Part shown: positions 16,226 through 24,668 of the stretch, piece after piece | Numbering within the stretch: the stretch's first letter is position 1 | Layout: each line of letters opens with the position of its first letter | Source of the DNA: an uncultured Collinsella sp. | GTDB taxonomy: Bacteria > Actinomycetota > Coriobacteriia > Coriobacteriales > Coriobacteriaceae | Direction: 5' to 3' | Assembly: GCA_958421275.1 (NCBI GenBank) | Contig: CATZLI010000001.1 | Coordinates: forward strand, 124,001-188,000 | DNA length: 64,000 nucleotides | Translations under genes and position numbers: made by a program | Notes under the pieces: model-generated | Told to the model about the DNA's origin: nothing | What the model saw: only the letters and a program-made list of their open reading frames with translations | Databases searched by the model: none

Positions 16226-17505
16226 ATGGTCTTAAGAATGCTTTCCGCATCAAAGAATTGCGCGAAAAGATTCTTTTTACCATAGCTATGCTCGTCGTGT
16301 ACCGCATTGGTGCGCACGTTCCTGTGCCCGGCATTCCCTTCCAGGGGATGCTGGGCCTTTTCTCGACCGATAACAATTCGGTCGCCGCAGGTGCTATGGC
16401 CCTCCTGAATCTTTTCTCTGGCGGCGCGTTGAGCTATGTGTCGGTGTTTTCGCTGGGCATCATGCCTTACATCACCAGCTCGATCATCCTCCAGATGCTC
16501 CAGGCCGTTGTGCCTTCCCTGCATGAGCTTGCCCGCGAGGGCGAGGTCGGTCAGACCAAGATCACGCAGTATTCGCGTTACCTCACCCTGGCTCTGGCAA
16601 TCCTCAACTCCGTGGGTTACCTCTTCCTCTTTAAGAGTTTCGGCATCAGCTTCAATGGCGCCGGCGCTCCCGAGATCATCTTCGACCTCATGATCGTCGG
16701 CACGCTCACTGCGGGCGCCATGCTGATCATGTGGATTGGTGAGCTCATCACCCAGCGCGGTATCGGCAATGGCATGTCGCTGATCATCTTTGCGAACATC
16801 ATGGCCGGCCTGCCGCAGGCTATCTTCTCCAGCACCGAGGGCAATGCCGGTGGCATCATCACCATGGTGATCATCTGCGCCATCATCCTGCTGGTTATCC
16901 CGTTGATTGTTTTCCTTGAGCGCGGCCAGCGCCGCATCCCGGTCTCCTACGCTAAGCGCGTCGTGGGCCGTCGCATGATGGGTGGCCAGACCACCTACCT
17001 GCCCATCAAGGTCAACACCGCGGGTGTCGTGCCGATCATCTTCGCTTCGGCGCTGCTGTACTTCCCGGCTCAGATTGCCGTGTTCTTCCCCGGCATCGGC
17101 TGGATCCAGGCAGTTGCCTCTGCGCTTTCGCGCGGCTGGCTCAACTGGGTGCTTAACGTTGTCCTCATCGTGTTTTTCGCGTACTTCTACACGTCCATGG
17201 TATTCAACCCCGATGACACGGCCGACAACCTTAAGAAGCAGGGCGGCTTTATTCCGGGCGTGCGTCCGGGTAGGGCTACCGCGGCCTACATCAAGAACGC
17301 GCTCAACAAGATTACGCTTCCCAGCGCTGTCTTTTTGGCGCTCATCGCCATCGTGCCTTCGATCATCTTCTCCTTTACGGGTAACCAGCTAATCCAGGCA
17401 TTTGGCGGCACGTCCATCCTCATCATGGTCGGCGTCGTGCTCGACACGGTCGATAAGCTCGAAGGCCAGATCAAGATGTATGATTACGATGGATTCTTTA
17501 AATAG
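16219..17505 (+). CDS. secY: Protein translocase subunit SecY
   Basis: 428 aa, ten predicted membrane helices; the central pore of the Sec translocon. It begins at GTG 16219 (M-L-N-G-L-K-N-A-F-R-I-K-E-L-R), overlapping the rplO stop. Recognisable elements are the plug region after helix 1, S-L-I-I-F-A-N-I in the middle, R-R-I-P-V-S-Y-A-K-R in a cytoplasmic loop (SecA/ribosome contact), and the C-terminal Y-D-Y-D-G-F-F-K. SecA, its motor, is encoded at 38 kb. Confidence 0.96.
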   Translation: MLNGLKNAFRIKELREKILFTIAMLVVYRIGAHVPVPGIPFQGMLGLFSTDNNSVAAGAMALLNLFSGGALSYVSVFSLGIMPYITSSIILQMLQAVVPSLHELAREGEVGQTKITQYSRYLTLALAILNSVGYLFLFKSFGISFNGAGAPEIIFDLMIVGTLTAGAMLIMWIGELITQRGIGNGMSLIIFANIMAGLPQAIFSSTEGNAGGIITMVIICAIILLVIPLIVFLERGQRRIPVSYAKRVVGRRMMGGQTTYLPIKVNTAGVVPIIFASALLYFPAQIAVFFPGIGWIQAVASALSRGWLNWVLNVVLIVFFAYFYTSMVFNPDDTADNLKKQGGFIPGVRPGRATAAYIKNALNKITLPSAVFLALIAIVPSIIFSFTGNQLIQAFGGTSILIMVGVVLDTVDKLEGQIKMYDYDGFFK

Positions 17506-17523
17506 GCTAGAGGAGGATTGCTC

Positions 17524-18150
17524 ATGAACCTCGTATTGCTCGGAGCTCCGGGTGCCGGTAAGGGTACCGTCGCACAGGAGCTCGTCGCCGAGTTTGGCGT
17601 CGCTCACATTTCCACGGGCGACCTGCTGCGTGCTGCCGTCAAGGGTGGCACCGAGCTTGGTATTCAGGCTAAGAAGTACATGGACGCTGGCGAGCTCGTT
17701 CCCGATCAGCTCGTGATCGACCTTGTCAAGGAGCGCCTTGCCGCCGATGACGCCCAGCAGGGCTTCATCCTCGACGGCTTCCCGCGCAACACCGCCCAGG
17801 CCGTGACGCTCGATTCCGAGCTCTCCGCCATGGGTCGCGAGATCGACTGCGCCCTTCTGGTCGATGTGGCCCCCGAGGTCATTATCGATCGTCTGTCTTC
17901 GCGTCGCACCTGCCGCGCCTGCGGTTACACCGGCACCGCTGCCGATGCTACCTGCCCCAAGTGTGGCGGCGAGATGTATCAGCGCGACGACGACAAGCCC
18001 GAGACCATCAAGAACCGTCTCGACGTCTACGAGAAGTCCACGAGCCCGCTCGTCGACTACTATCGTGGCCAGGGTCTGCTCAAGTCGGTCAACGGTGACC
18101 AGGCTCGCGAGACCGTGTACGGGGATGTCAAAGAGGCTCTCGGTCTATGA
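17524..18150 (+). CDS. adk: Adenylate kinase
   Basis: 208 aa. P-loop G-A-P-G-A-G-K-G-T at 7-15 and D-G-F-P-R-N near 84. The lid is a zinc-binding long lid (C-R-A-C-G-Y ... C-P-K-C-G-G). It interconverts 2 ADP with ATP and AMP. ATG 17524 is preferred over TTG 17518 because AGAGGAGG is correctly spaced. The stop is TGA, embedded in an ATGA overlap with map; it is one of only three TGA stops in the window. Confidence 0.96.
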   Translation: MNLVLLGAPGAGKGTVAQELVAEFGVAHISTGDLLRAAVKGGTELGIQAKKYMDAGELVPDQLVIDLVKERLAADDAQQGFILDGFPRNTAQAVTLDSELSAMGREIDCALLVDVAPEVIIDRLSSRRTCRACGYTGTAADATCPKCGGEMYQRDDDKPETIKNRLDVYEKSTSPLVDYYRGQGLLKSVNGDQARETVYGDVKEALGL

Positions 18151-18935
18151 TCAAGATTAAGTCTGCAACGCAAATCGAGCAGATGAAGAAGGCAGGAGCG
18201 CTATCTAAGATGGCGCTCCGCCACGTTGGAGTCATGGTGCGCCCCGGCGTTTCGACTTTTGAGCTCGATCAGCTTGCGGAGCAGATTATCCGCATGCATG
18301 GCGGCACCCCTGCCTTTAAGGGTTACGGCGGGTTCCCGGGGACCATTTGCGCATCGATCAACGATGCCGTGGTTCACGGTATTCCCAACCCTGACATGAT
18401 CCTGCGCGATGGCGATATCATCTCCATCGATACGGGAGCCGTCGTTGACGGTTGGGTTGGCGATAATGCTTGGACGTTTTTCGTCGGCACCCCCACGCCC
18501 GAGGCCAAGGCCCTGTGCGAGGTTACGCGCGATTGCCTAAAGGCCGCCATCGAGCAGGCTGTTCCCGGTAACCATATCGGGGACGTCGGCTATGCCGTTC
18601 AGTCCCTCGCCGAGTCTCACGGATACGGCGTGCTTCGTGATTATGTGGGCCATGGCATTGGCCGCGTGATGCACGAGGACCCCAACGTTCCTAACTATGG
18701 AAAGAAGGGGAGGGGCGTTCGCCTCCAGGCCGGCATGGTCATTGCCATCGAGCCGATGGTTACGATGGGTTCCAACCATGTGAGCACGGGCTCCGACGGT
18801 TGGATCGTCACGACCAACGACCACCTGCCCGCTGCGCACTACGAGAACACCGTCGCCATTACCAATGACGGTCCGGTGATTCTCACCACGGATGCGCAAG
18901 GTGCTTGGTGTTCGCTCCAAGGCGGAGAAATGTAA
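18147..18935 (+). CDS. map: Methionine aminopeptidase, type I
   Basis: 262 aa. Removes the initiator methionine. The five metal ligands are visible as S-I-D-T-G-A-V-V-D-G-W-V-G-D (Asp, Asp), Y-V-G-H-G-I-G (His), A-I-E-P-M (Glu) and Y-E-N-T-V-A-I-T (Glu). There is no N-terminal zinc finger, so this is the short bacterial form. It overlaps adk by 4 nt (ATGA), implying coupled translation. Confidence 0.96.
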   Translation: MIKIKSATQIEQMKKAGALSKMALRHVGVMVRPGVSTFELDQLAEQIIRMHGGTPAFKGYGGFPGTICASINDAVVHGIPNPDMILRDGDIISIDTGAVVDGWVGDNAWTFFVGTPTPEAKALCEVTRDCLKAAIEQAVPGNHIGDVGYAVQSLAESHGYGVLRDYVGHGIGRVMHEDPNVPNYGKKGRGVRLQAGMVIAIEPMVTMGSNHVSTGSDGWIVTTNDHLPAAHYENTVAITNDGPVILTTDAQGAWCSLQGGEM

Positions 18936-18971
18936 CAAGTTCCACTTAGTTGTGGAGCCATTACGAAGTTA

Positions 18972-19000
18972 TTACGATGCGTGCATACGTGTTGTAGAAT
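18972..19000 (+). promoter_or_regulatory. Promoter for infA
   Basis: TTACGA (18972-18977), a 17-nt spacer and TAGAAT (18995-19000). The inferred start near 19007 gives a leader of about 33 nt before infA. It would allow infA-rpmJ-rpsM... to be expressed separately from secY-adk-map. Confidence 0.55.
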
Positions 19001-19039
19001 ACTCAATCGCTGTCGTTTTCTAGAGAAAGATGATTGCTT

Positions 19040-19258
19040 GTGAAGAAGGAAGACGCAATTGAGCTCGAGGGTACGGTAAAGGAACCGCTGCCCAATGCCA
19101 TGTTTAAGGTCGAGCTCGAGAACGGTCATTCGGTTCTGTGCAACATTTCTGGCAAGATCCGAATGAATTACATCCGTATTCTCCCCGGTGACAGGGTTGT
19201 CGTGGAGCTTTCCCCGTACGACCTGACCCGCGGCCGCATCACCTATCGCTACAAATAG
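19040..19258 (+). CDS. infA: Translation initiation factor IF-1
   Basis: 72 aa. OB-fold protein with the diagnostic G-D-R-V-V-V-E-L-S-P-Y-D-L-T-R-G-R-I-T-Y end. GTG 19040 (V-K-K-E-D-A-I-E) is chosen because it gives the family length; an in-frame TTG at 19034 would add two residues and cannot be excluded. It binds the 30S A site with IF-2 and IF-3. Confidence 0.95.
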   Translation: MKKEDAIELEGTVKEPLPNAMFKVELENGHSVLCNISGKIRMNYIRILPGDRVVVELSPYDLTRGRITYRYK

Positions 19259-19282
19259 CGGCACGCATACACGCACTCCATT

Positions 19283-19359
19283 TCCGACTGCAGGCTTAGC
19301 TCAACCTACGGTCGGATTGTGTGTGAAGACCAGCCATAGTTTTAAACGCCTGCGGCTGG
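19283..19359 (+). other. Two stem-loops in the infA-rpmJ gap
   Basis: TCCGAC (19283-19288) pairs with GTCGGA (19311-19316), and CCAGCC pairs with GGCTGG around 19332-19359. The 150-nt gap is long for a ribosomal operon. Neither hairpin has a T-run, so they look like leader structure rather than terminators. Function unknown. Confidence 0.4.
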
Positions 19360-19408
19360 GCGAGTAGATAGTAGGGAAGTAGTTTGAGCGCTACCGAAAG
19401 GAAGAACG

Positions 19409-19522
19409 ATGAAGGTACGTCCTTCGGTCAAGAAGATGTGCGATAAGTGCAAAATCATTAGGCGCCATGGCAAGGTCCTCGTCATTTGCGAGAACCCCCG
19501 TCATAAGCAGCGTCAGGGTTAA
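19409..19522 (+). CDS. rpmJ: 50S ribosomal protein L36
   Basis: 37 aa. M-K-V-R-P-S-V-K-K-M-C-D-K-C-K-I-I-R-R-H-G is the classic zinc-ribbon L36, with C-x2-C and a later C-x-N-P-x-H. GAAAGGAAG precedes the ATG. It sits between infA and rpsM, as in most bacteria. Confidence 0.96.
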   Translation: MKVRPSVKKMCDKCKIIRRHGKVLVICENPRHKQRQG

Positions 19523-19536
19523 GAGAGGAGACTACG

Positions 19537-19911
19537 TTGGCCCGTATTAATGGTGTCGACCTCCCGCGTGAGAAGCGCGTTGAGATCGGTCTGACCTACA
19601 TTTACGGCATCGGCCGCACCACTGCGACGAAGATTTGCGTCGAGTGCAACGTTAACGTGGATACGCGCGTTAAGGACCTCACCGAGGATGAGGTTAACGC
19701 CATCCGCGATTATATCGATAAGAACCAGATCATGGTTGAGGGCGACCTCCGCCGTGAGCGCAACCAGAACGTCAAGCGCCTTATGGACATCGGCTGCAAC
19801 CGCGGCCTTCGTCACCGCAAGGGCCTCCCTGTCCGCGGCCAGCGCACCCACACTAACGCTCGTACCCGCAAGGGCCCGAAGCGTCAGATCGGTGCTAAGA
19901 AGAAGAAATAA
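19537..19911 (+). CDS. rpsM: 30S ribosomal protein S13
   Basis: 124 aa, TTG start after AGAGGAG. Begins A-R-I-N-G-V-D-L-P-R-E-K-R and ends in a basic tail with R-G-Q-R-T-H-T-N-A-R-T-R-K-G. It contacts L5 across the subunit bridge. It is 14 nt from both rpmJ and rpsK. Confidence 0.96.
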   Translation: MARINGVDLPREKRVEIGLTYIYGIGRTTATKICVECNVNVDTRVKDLTEDEVNAIRDYIDKNQIMVEGDLRRERNQNVKRLMDIGCNRGLRHRKGLPVRGQRTHTNARTRKGPKRQIGAKKKK

Positions 19912-19925
19912 GGAGCGCTAGATAG

Positions 19926-20330
19926 ATGGCTACTGCTAAGAAGAACGTTCGCGCTGCCCGTCTGAAGCGCGCGGACCGTAAGAACATTTCCGTGGGCCAG
20001 GCTCACATTCGTTCTACGTTCAACAACACGATCGTTTCGATCACCGATCCCCAGGGCAACGTCATTTCCTGGAAGTCGGCTGGCCAGGTGGGCTTCAAGG
20101 GCTCCCGTAAGTCCACGCCGTTCGCTGCCCAGATGGCTGCCGAGGCTGCTGCCAAGCAGGCCATGGAGCACGGTATGAAGAAGGTTTCCGTCTTCGTCAA
20201 GGGCCCCGGCTCCGGTCGTGAGACCGCCATCCGCTCCCTCCAGGCTGCTGGCCTCGAGGTCTCGAGCATCCAGGACAAGACCCCCATTCCGCACAACGGC
20301 TGCCGCCCCAAGAAGCGTCGCCGCGTGTAA
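19926..20330 (+). CDS. rpsK: 30S ribosomal protein S11
   Basis: 134 aa. Typical S11 motifs: A-H-I-R-S-T-F-N-N-T-I-V, G-F-K-G-S-R-K-S-T-P-F-A-A-Q, and C-terminal N-G-C-R-P-K-K-R-R-R-V. It forms part of the 30S platform. Confidence 0.97.
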   Translation: MATAKKNVRAARLKRADRKNISVGQAHIRSTFNNTIVSITDPQGNVISWKSAGQVGFKGSRKSTPFAAQMAAEAAAKQAMEHGMKKVSVFVKGPGSGRETAIRSLQAAGLEVSSIQDKTPIPHNGCRPKKRRRV

Positions 20331-20349
20331 CTGAAAGGATCGTATCAAT

Positions 20350-20946
20350 ATGGCAATCGACAGGACTCCTGTTCTTAAGCGCTGCCGTCAGCTCGGGATC
20401 GATCCCGCTGAGCTCGGTTACAGCAGCAAGAAGGAATCTATCCGTCAGCCCAAGCGCCGTCGCAAGGAATCTGAGTACGGCATGCAGCTGCGCGAGAAGC
20501 AGAAGGTCAAGTTCATCTATGGCGTTCTGGAGAAGCAGTTCCACGGCTACTTCAACAAGGCCCGTAAGATGAACGGCGTCACCGGTGAGAACCTCATGAT
20601 CATTCTTGAGTCTCGCCTCGACAACGTCGTCTTCCGTCTTGGCTTCGCCCGCACCCGCAAAGAGGCTCGTCAGTCCGTCCGTCACGGTCACTTCACCGTG
20701 AACGGCAAGCGCGTGGACATCCCGTCCTACCGCGTCAAGGCCGGCGACGTCGTCGCTGTCGGCGAGAAGTTCCGTGACCTCCTCCCCATCAAGGAGGCCC
20801 TGATTTCCTCCGAGCGCTTTGAGGTTCCTGGCTGGCTCGAGGTCGATATCGAGAAGCTGTCTGGTAACGTGCTCGCTCTGCCGACGCGTGAGCAGATCAG
20901 CGGTGATATCAACGAGCAGCTCATCGTCGAGCTCTACTCTAAGTAG
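20350..20946 (+). CDS. rpsD: 30S ribosomal protein S4
   Basis: 198 aa. The S4 RNA-binding domain (L-D-N-V-V-F-R-L-G-F-A, then V-N-G-K-R-V-D-I-P-S-Y) follows an N-terminal domain lacking the four-cysteine zinc site, so it is the zinc-free type. It nucleates 30S assembly. It is located between rpsK and rpoA in the conserved alpha-operon order. Confidence 0.97.
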   Translation: MAIDRTPVLKRCRQLGIDPAELGYSSKKESIRQPKRRRKESEYGMQLREKQKVKFIYGVLEKQFHGYFNKARKMNGVTGENLMIILESRLDNVVFRLGFARTRKEARQSVRHGHFTVNGKRVDIPSYRVKAGDVVAVGEKFRDLLPIKEALISSERFEVPGWLEVDIEKLSGNVLALPTREQISGDINEQLIVELYSK

Positions 20947-20978
20947 TCCATCCGGGCTGCTGAGGCTGGAGGTAATAC

Positions 20979-21920
20979 ATGTCAGAATTCATTAGGCCTC
21001 AGGTTCAGGTCGAAGAGATCAACGAGACGTCTGCTCGTGTCTCCGTCGAGCCGCTCGAGCGTGGCTACGGCGATACGCTGGGTAACTCCCTCCGTCGCGT
21101 ACTTCTGTCCTCGCTCGAGGGTGCCGCCGTCGAGGCTATTCAGATCGATGGTGCGCAGCACGAGTTCATGACCATCCCTAACATGGTCGAGGATGTCACC
21201 GACATCGTCCTGAATGTCAAGGGTCTTGTCTTCAGGGCTCTCGGCACGACCGACGAGGCGACCGCCACCATCTCGGTTGACGGCCCCTGCGAGGTCACCG
21301 GTGCGGACTTCTTTATTCCGTCCGAGTTTGAGCTGGTCAACCCCGAGCAGCACATCGCTACGCTCACCGAGGGTGGCCATCTCACCATGAGCATGCGCAT
21401 CGGCTATGGCCGCGGCTATGTTTCTGGCGAGGCCAACAAGCGCGACAACGATCCCATCGGTGTGATCCACGTCGACTCGCTGTACTCGCCGGTTTCCCGT
21501 TGCGCCAAGCTCGTTGAGGCTTGCCGTGTCGGTCAGCACACCGACTACGACCGCCTTGTCCTCGAGATCGAGACCAACGGCTCCATCGCCCCGCGCGACG
21601 CCGTGGTCCAGGCTGCCAATATCATCAACCAGCATATGGCCGCCTTTATGAACCTTGCCGAGACCCCCGAGGTCGAGGAGGAGGCTTCGATCTTCGCTCC
21701 CGAGGTCACCAACGACAACGCCGAACTGGACAAGCAGATCGAGGATCTGGACCTTTCCGTCCGTTCCTACAACTGCCTTAAGCGCGCCAGCATTCACTCG
21801 GTCCGTCAGCTCGTTGAGTTCTCGGAGAACGATCTGCTCAACATCCGTAACTTCGGTGTTAAGTCGATCGAGGAAGTGAAGGACAAGCTTGAGTCCATGG
21901 GCCTGAGCCTGAAGGCTTAA
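20979..21920 (+). CDS. rpoA: DNA-directed RNA polymerase subunit alpha
   Basis: 313 aa. N-terminal dimerisation domain with G-Y-G-D-T-L-G-N-S-L-R-R-V-L-L-S-S, an acidic linker around 225-245, and a C-terminal domain with L-S-V-R-S-Y-N-C-L-K-R-A and N-I-R-N-F-G-V-K-S that binds UP elements and activators. TGGAGG precedes the ATG. Confidence 0.97.
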   Translation: MSEFIRPQVQVEEINETSARVSVEPLERGYGDTLGNSLRRVLLSSLEGAAVEAIQIDGAQHEFMTIPNMVEDVTDIVLNVKGLVFRALGTTDEATATISVDGPCEVTGADFFIPSEFELVNPEQHIATLTEGGHLTMSMRIGYGRGYVSGEANKRDNDPIGVIHVDSLYSPVSRCAKLVEACRVGQHTDYDRLVLEIETNGSIAPRDAVVQAANIINQHMAAFMNLAETPEVEEEASIFAPEVTNDNAELDKQIEDLDLSVRSYNCLKRASIHSVRQLVEFSENDLLNIRNFGVKSIEEVKDKLESMGLSLKA

Positions 21921-21950
21921 TGCTTCGCATATTTGAGGAGAAACTAGACC

Positions 21951-22418
21951 ATGCGTCACAACGTTAAGAAGGGCCTGAAGCTCGGCACCGATGCGAGCCA
22001 CACCAAGGCCATGAAGAAGAGCCTTGCTAAGGCCCTCTTCGAGAACGACCGCATCAAGACCACCGAGACCCGCGCTAAGGCGCTGCGTTCGGTCGTCGAC
22101 CCGATCATCACCTGGGCCAAGAAGGGCGACCTGCACTCTCGTCGTCTGGCTATCGCCAAGCTCGGCGATAAGCAGCTCGTTGCCGAGATCTTCGACAAGG
22201 CTGCTCAGGGCATGTGGCAGGACCGCAACGGCGGTTACACCCGCATCATGAAGCTCGGTAACCGCAAGGGCGACAACGCTCCCATCGTTATCATGGAGCT
22301 CGTCACCGAGCCTTGCACGCCTAAGGCTAAGAAGGCTGCTCCGGCCCCCAAGAAGGCCGCTGCTCCCAAGAAGGTCGAGGCTGCCGAGGAGGCTCCTGCT
22401 GAGGAGACCGCTGAGTAG
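21951..22418 (+). CDS. rplQ: 50S ribosomal protein L17 with Ala/Lys/Glu-rich tail
   Basis: 155 aa; the conserved L17 body ends near residue 121. Residues 122-155 are a low-complexity tail of Lys-Ala-Pro followed by Glu-Ala, absent from short L17 proteins but known in some Actinobacteria. The body shows R-T-T-E-like motifs (K-T-T-E-T-R-A-K) and M-E-L-V. It is the last gene of the alpha operon, followed by a strong terminator. Confidence 0.95.
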   Translation: MRHNVKKGLKLGTDASHTKAMKKSLAKALFENDRIKTTETRAKALRSVVDPIITWAKKGDLHSRRLAIAKLGDKQLVAEIFDKAAQGMWQDRNGGYTRIMKLGNRKGDNAPIVIMELVTEPCTPKAKKAAPAPKKAAAPKKVEAAEEAPAEETAE

Positions 22419-22444
22419 ACAATCCGTCTGCATAGGCTATATTC

Positions 22445-22474
22445 GAGGGGTACGTTCGCGTACCCCTCTTTTTT
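22445..22474 (+). terminator. Intrinsic terminator after rplQ
   Basis: GAGGGGTACG (22445-22454), loop TTCG, CGTACCCCTC (22459-22468), then six T. This is a textbook UUCG tetraloop terminator closing the ribosomal block. Confidence 0.92.
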
Positions 22475-22509
22475 GTCGCGATACCGTTGCTTGTTTGTTG
22501 GGAGCGCCC

Positions 22510-23334
22510 ATGACTGCGCCGTCTGATTTCAATTCGATTTCCGAGCTTGACGCCACGCTCGTATTTCGCGTGGCCTATGATGGCTCGTCGTATAGCGGAT
22601 TTGCCGTGCAGCCGGGACAGACGACGGTTGCGGGTGAGCTACGTCGAGCTATTGAGACGCTCCTGCGCCGTCCGATCGACCTGACGTGTGCGGGACGTAC
22701 CGATGCCGGCGTGCATGCGGTGGCACAGTTTATCAGCGTGCCCGTAACGGACGCTGAGTTGGCTTTGACGCGCCGTAGGTGGCTGAGGGCTATGGATGCC
22801 CTCCTGCCCAAAGATATCGCCATAAACGAGGTCTACAAGGCCCGTAAAGGCTTTTCTGCACGCTTTGATGCGCGTTCCCGTACGTATACGTACCGTATTG
22901 CCGATCGCGACGCGCGCCCTGTGCTTTCGCGCGGTGCGGTGTGGTGGCATCGCTACCCATTGGATGTTGAGGCGATGTCTGCGGCCTGTCCCGCGCTGCT
23001 GGGCGAGCAGGACTTCAAGAGCTTTTGCAAGGTGGCGTCTGCCGTGGGCAAGCCCACGCACCGCTGCGTGATGCGTGCCGAGTTTGGCCATGAGGTTGCG
23101 TTTGGCGAGGACATCCTGACGTTTACCATCGAGGGCAATGCGTTTCTGCATTCGATGGTCCGCACGATCGTGGGCACGCTTGTCGAGATTGGCATGCATC
23201 GCCGTGAACCCGAGTGGATGCGCGAGGTCATCGATGCTTGCGACCGTACCGCTGCGGGCCCCACGGCTCCTGCCTGCGGCCTTACGTTTATGGGCGTGGA
23301 TTACGATCCCGCCGAGCTTGTCGTGCTCGACTAG
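22510..23334 (+). CDS. truA: tRNA pseudouridine(38-40) synthase TruA
   Basis: 274 aa. The catalytic Asp is in C-A-G-R-T-D-A-G-V-H-A, and Y-D-G-S-S-Y-S-G-F lies at the N-terminus. It modifies the anticodon stem of many tRNAs. ATG 22510 is chosen for GGGAG 5 nt upstream; a TTG at 22495 is in frame but lacks a site. It follows the rplQ terminator, as in many Actinobacteria. Confidence 0.94.
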   Translation: MTAPSDFNSISELDATLVFRVAYDGSSYSGFAVQPGQTTVAGELRRAIETLLRRPIDLTCAGRTDAGVHAVAQFISVPVTDAELALTRRRWLRAMDALLPKDIAINEVYKARKGFSARFDARSRTYTYRIADRDARPVLSRGAVWWHRYPLDVEAMSAACPALLGEQDFKSFCKVASAVGKPTHRCVMRAEFGHEVAFGEDILTFTIEGNAFLHSMVRTIVGTLVEIGMHRREPEWMREVIDACDRTAAGPTAPACGLTFMGVDYDPAELVVLD

Positions 23335-23495
23335 GGGAGGGCTCGGCGCGTCGTGCGTCGGCACCTGTCATCTGTGGGCTGCGCGTGTGCAACATCTGTT
23401 CTTGGCGTGCAATACAACCGGTGTCTCATTGCTTTTATTGCCGGGGTGTACCATGAACGACAGTTTGATTCACTGCTGTCGAGAGGACGGATAAC

Positions 23496-24536
23496 TTGGT
23501 TCGACGTGGCTCGCATCCGCGACTTTCGGTGATCCTTGTGGTAGAAGGTTCGCCCAGCTATGCGATGCGTGCGCTCGAGAGTATCCAGAACCAAGACCTC
23601 TACGATTTGCAGATTGTCGTTGTCTGCCGCGATGCTGCGCCCGGTGTGCGCCATTCGCTTCAAGTTGCTGCCGACAGGGACATCCATATTGATTTGATTG
23701 ACGTCGAGGACGCGAAGCGCGGCGCTTGTCTTCGTGCCGGTTTTGCTGCCTCGCGCGGCTCTCAAATCATCGCCATGAACGCCGATGAGTGGTTTGCTCC
23801 GCAGTCTCTTTCCAAGATGGTCGATATCGCGTGCGATACTACGGCAGACATAGTGCTCCCCACGGTGTCGCTCGACCGCTATGATGCACATCGAGAGCGC
23901 CATTCGCGCGTCTTGGATGCTGCTCATATTTCCATTGATAGCAAATCTTCGATGGTGACCGGGCTGTCCCAGTTGATTTTAGGCGGCCTAGTCGTTCAGA
24001 CCTCTGGCGTGATGTATAGCCGTCCGCTGTTTGAGGCATGCCTTTTGTACGACAAGGCGTTTCGCACAGTTGGGTTTATGGCGTGCTCGCTCTCGCGGGC
24101 GCAGCGCGTCTCCGGATGCGGCGACGCTTGTTTCCACGCGGCGGCACCTAAGCTTGCAGATGCCTTTGATCCCACCATGTATGCCAAGGTATCCGATGAC
24201 ACCCGGGCGCTCGACGAGCTTACGGACTCACTCTCGGAAGCAGATAGCGGTGGTCGGCTCAAGCTGGCAACCCAAAAGTTCTACTTTGCCGGACTGGTCG
24301 CCTGCATCGAGAATTTGTGTCTGAGCCCGCATGGGGTGTCGTCAATCGAGCGTTCCGCCCGTATGCGTGATATGCTCGAGGCGCCTCGAACCCGTCAGAT
24401 GGTCGCCGCGCTCAAGGATAACCATCGGGGGCTCGGTCTGTTGTTTGGGCCGATCGCCAGCGCCAAGCCCGCGCGCTGCGTGATGTGTACGCATCTGGCG
24501 GCTTTTCTTAACCGGACGGGCGCAAAAACCGCCTAA
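23496..24536 (+). CDS. Putative family 2-like glycosyltransferase
   Basis: 346 aa, TTG start after GAGAGGA (8 nt). The N-terminus has the GT-A nucleotide-sugar fold pattern: L-S-V-I-L-V-V-E-G-S-P (10-20) and an acidic motif N-A-D-E-W-F (95-100) in the position of the usual DxD. The C-terminal 150 residues are not recognised. No membrane helix or signal peptide is clear. It stands alone between truA and argR without polysaccharide genes, so its acceptor is unknown. The DxD variant means activity should not be assumed. Confidence 0.6.
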   Translation: MVRRGSHPRLSVILVVEGSPSYAMRALESIQNQDLYDLQIVVVCRDAAPGVRHSLQVAADRDIHIDLIDVEDAKRGACLRAGFAASRGSQIIAMNADEWFAPQSLSKMVDIACDTTADIVLPTVSLDRYDAHRERHSRVLDAAHISIDSKSSMVTGLSQLILGGLVVQTSGVMYSRPLFEACLLYDKAFRTVGFMACSLSRAQRVSGCGDACFHAAAPKLADAFDPTMYAKVSDDTRALDELTDSLSEADSGGRLKLATQKFYFAGLVACIENLCLSPHGVSSIERSARMRDMLEAPRTRQMVAALKDNHRGLGLLFGPIASAKPARCVMCTHLAAFLNRTGAKTA

Positions 24537-24546
24537 ACGGCTCATC

Positions 24547-24576
24547 TCGAAACAAATTTGCATAGAATTGTTTCGA
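24547..24576. promoter_or_regulatory. Inverted repeat upstream of argR
   Basis: TCGAAACAA (24547-24555) and TTGTTTCGA (24568-24576) form 9-bp arms around 12 nt, 93 nt before argR. The right arm with its flank, ATTGTTTCGAAA, also occurs at 61755, 92 nt before gltB. This is a candidate operator shared by nitrogen or arginine genes; the regulator is unknown. Confidence 0.4.
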
Positions 24577-24668
24577 AATGCGTTCTTATACACAAAAGCC
24601 TTCAAATAGCGTTAAACTATTCAATCACTGATTGATTGTCTCCGCCATCTTTTGGAGAGAGGGTTTGT

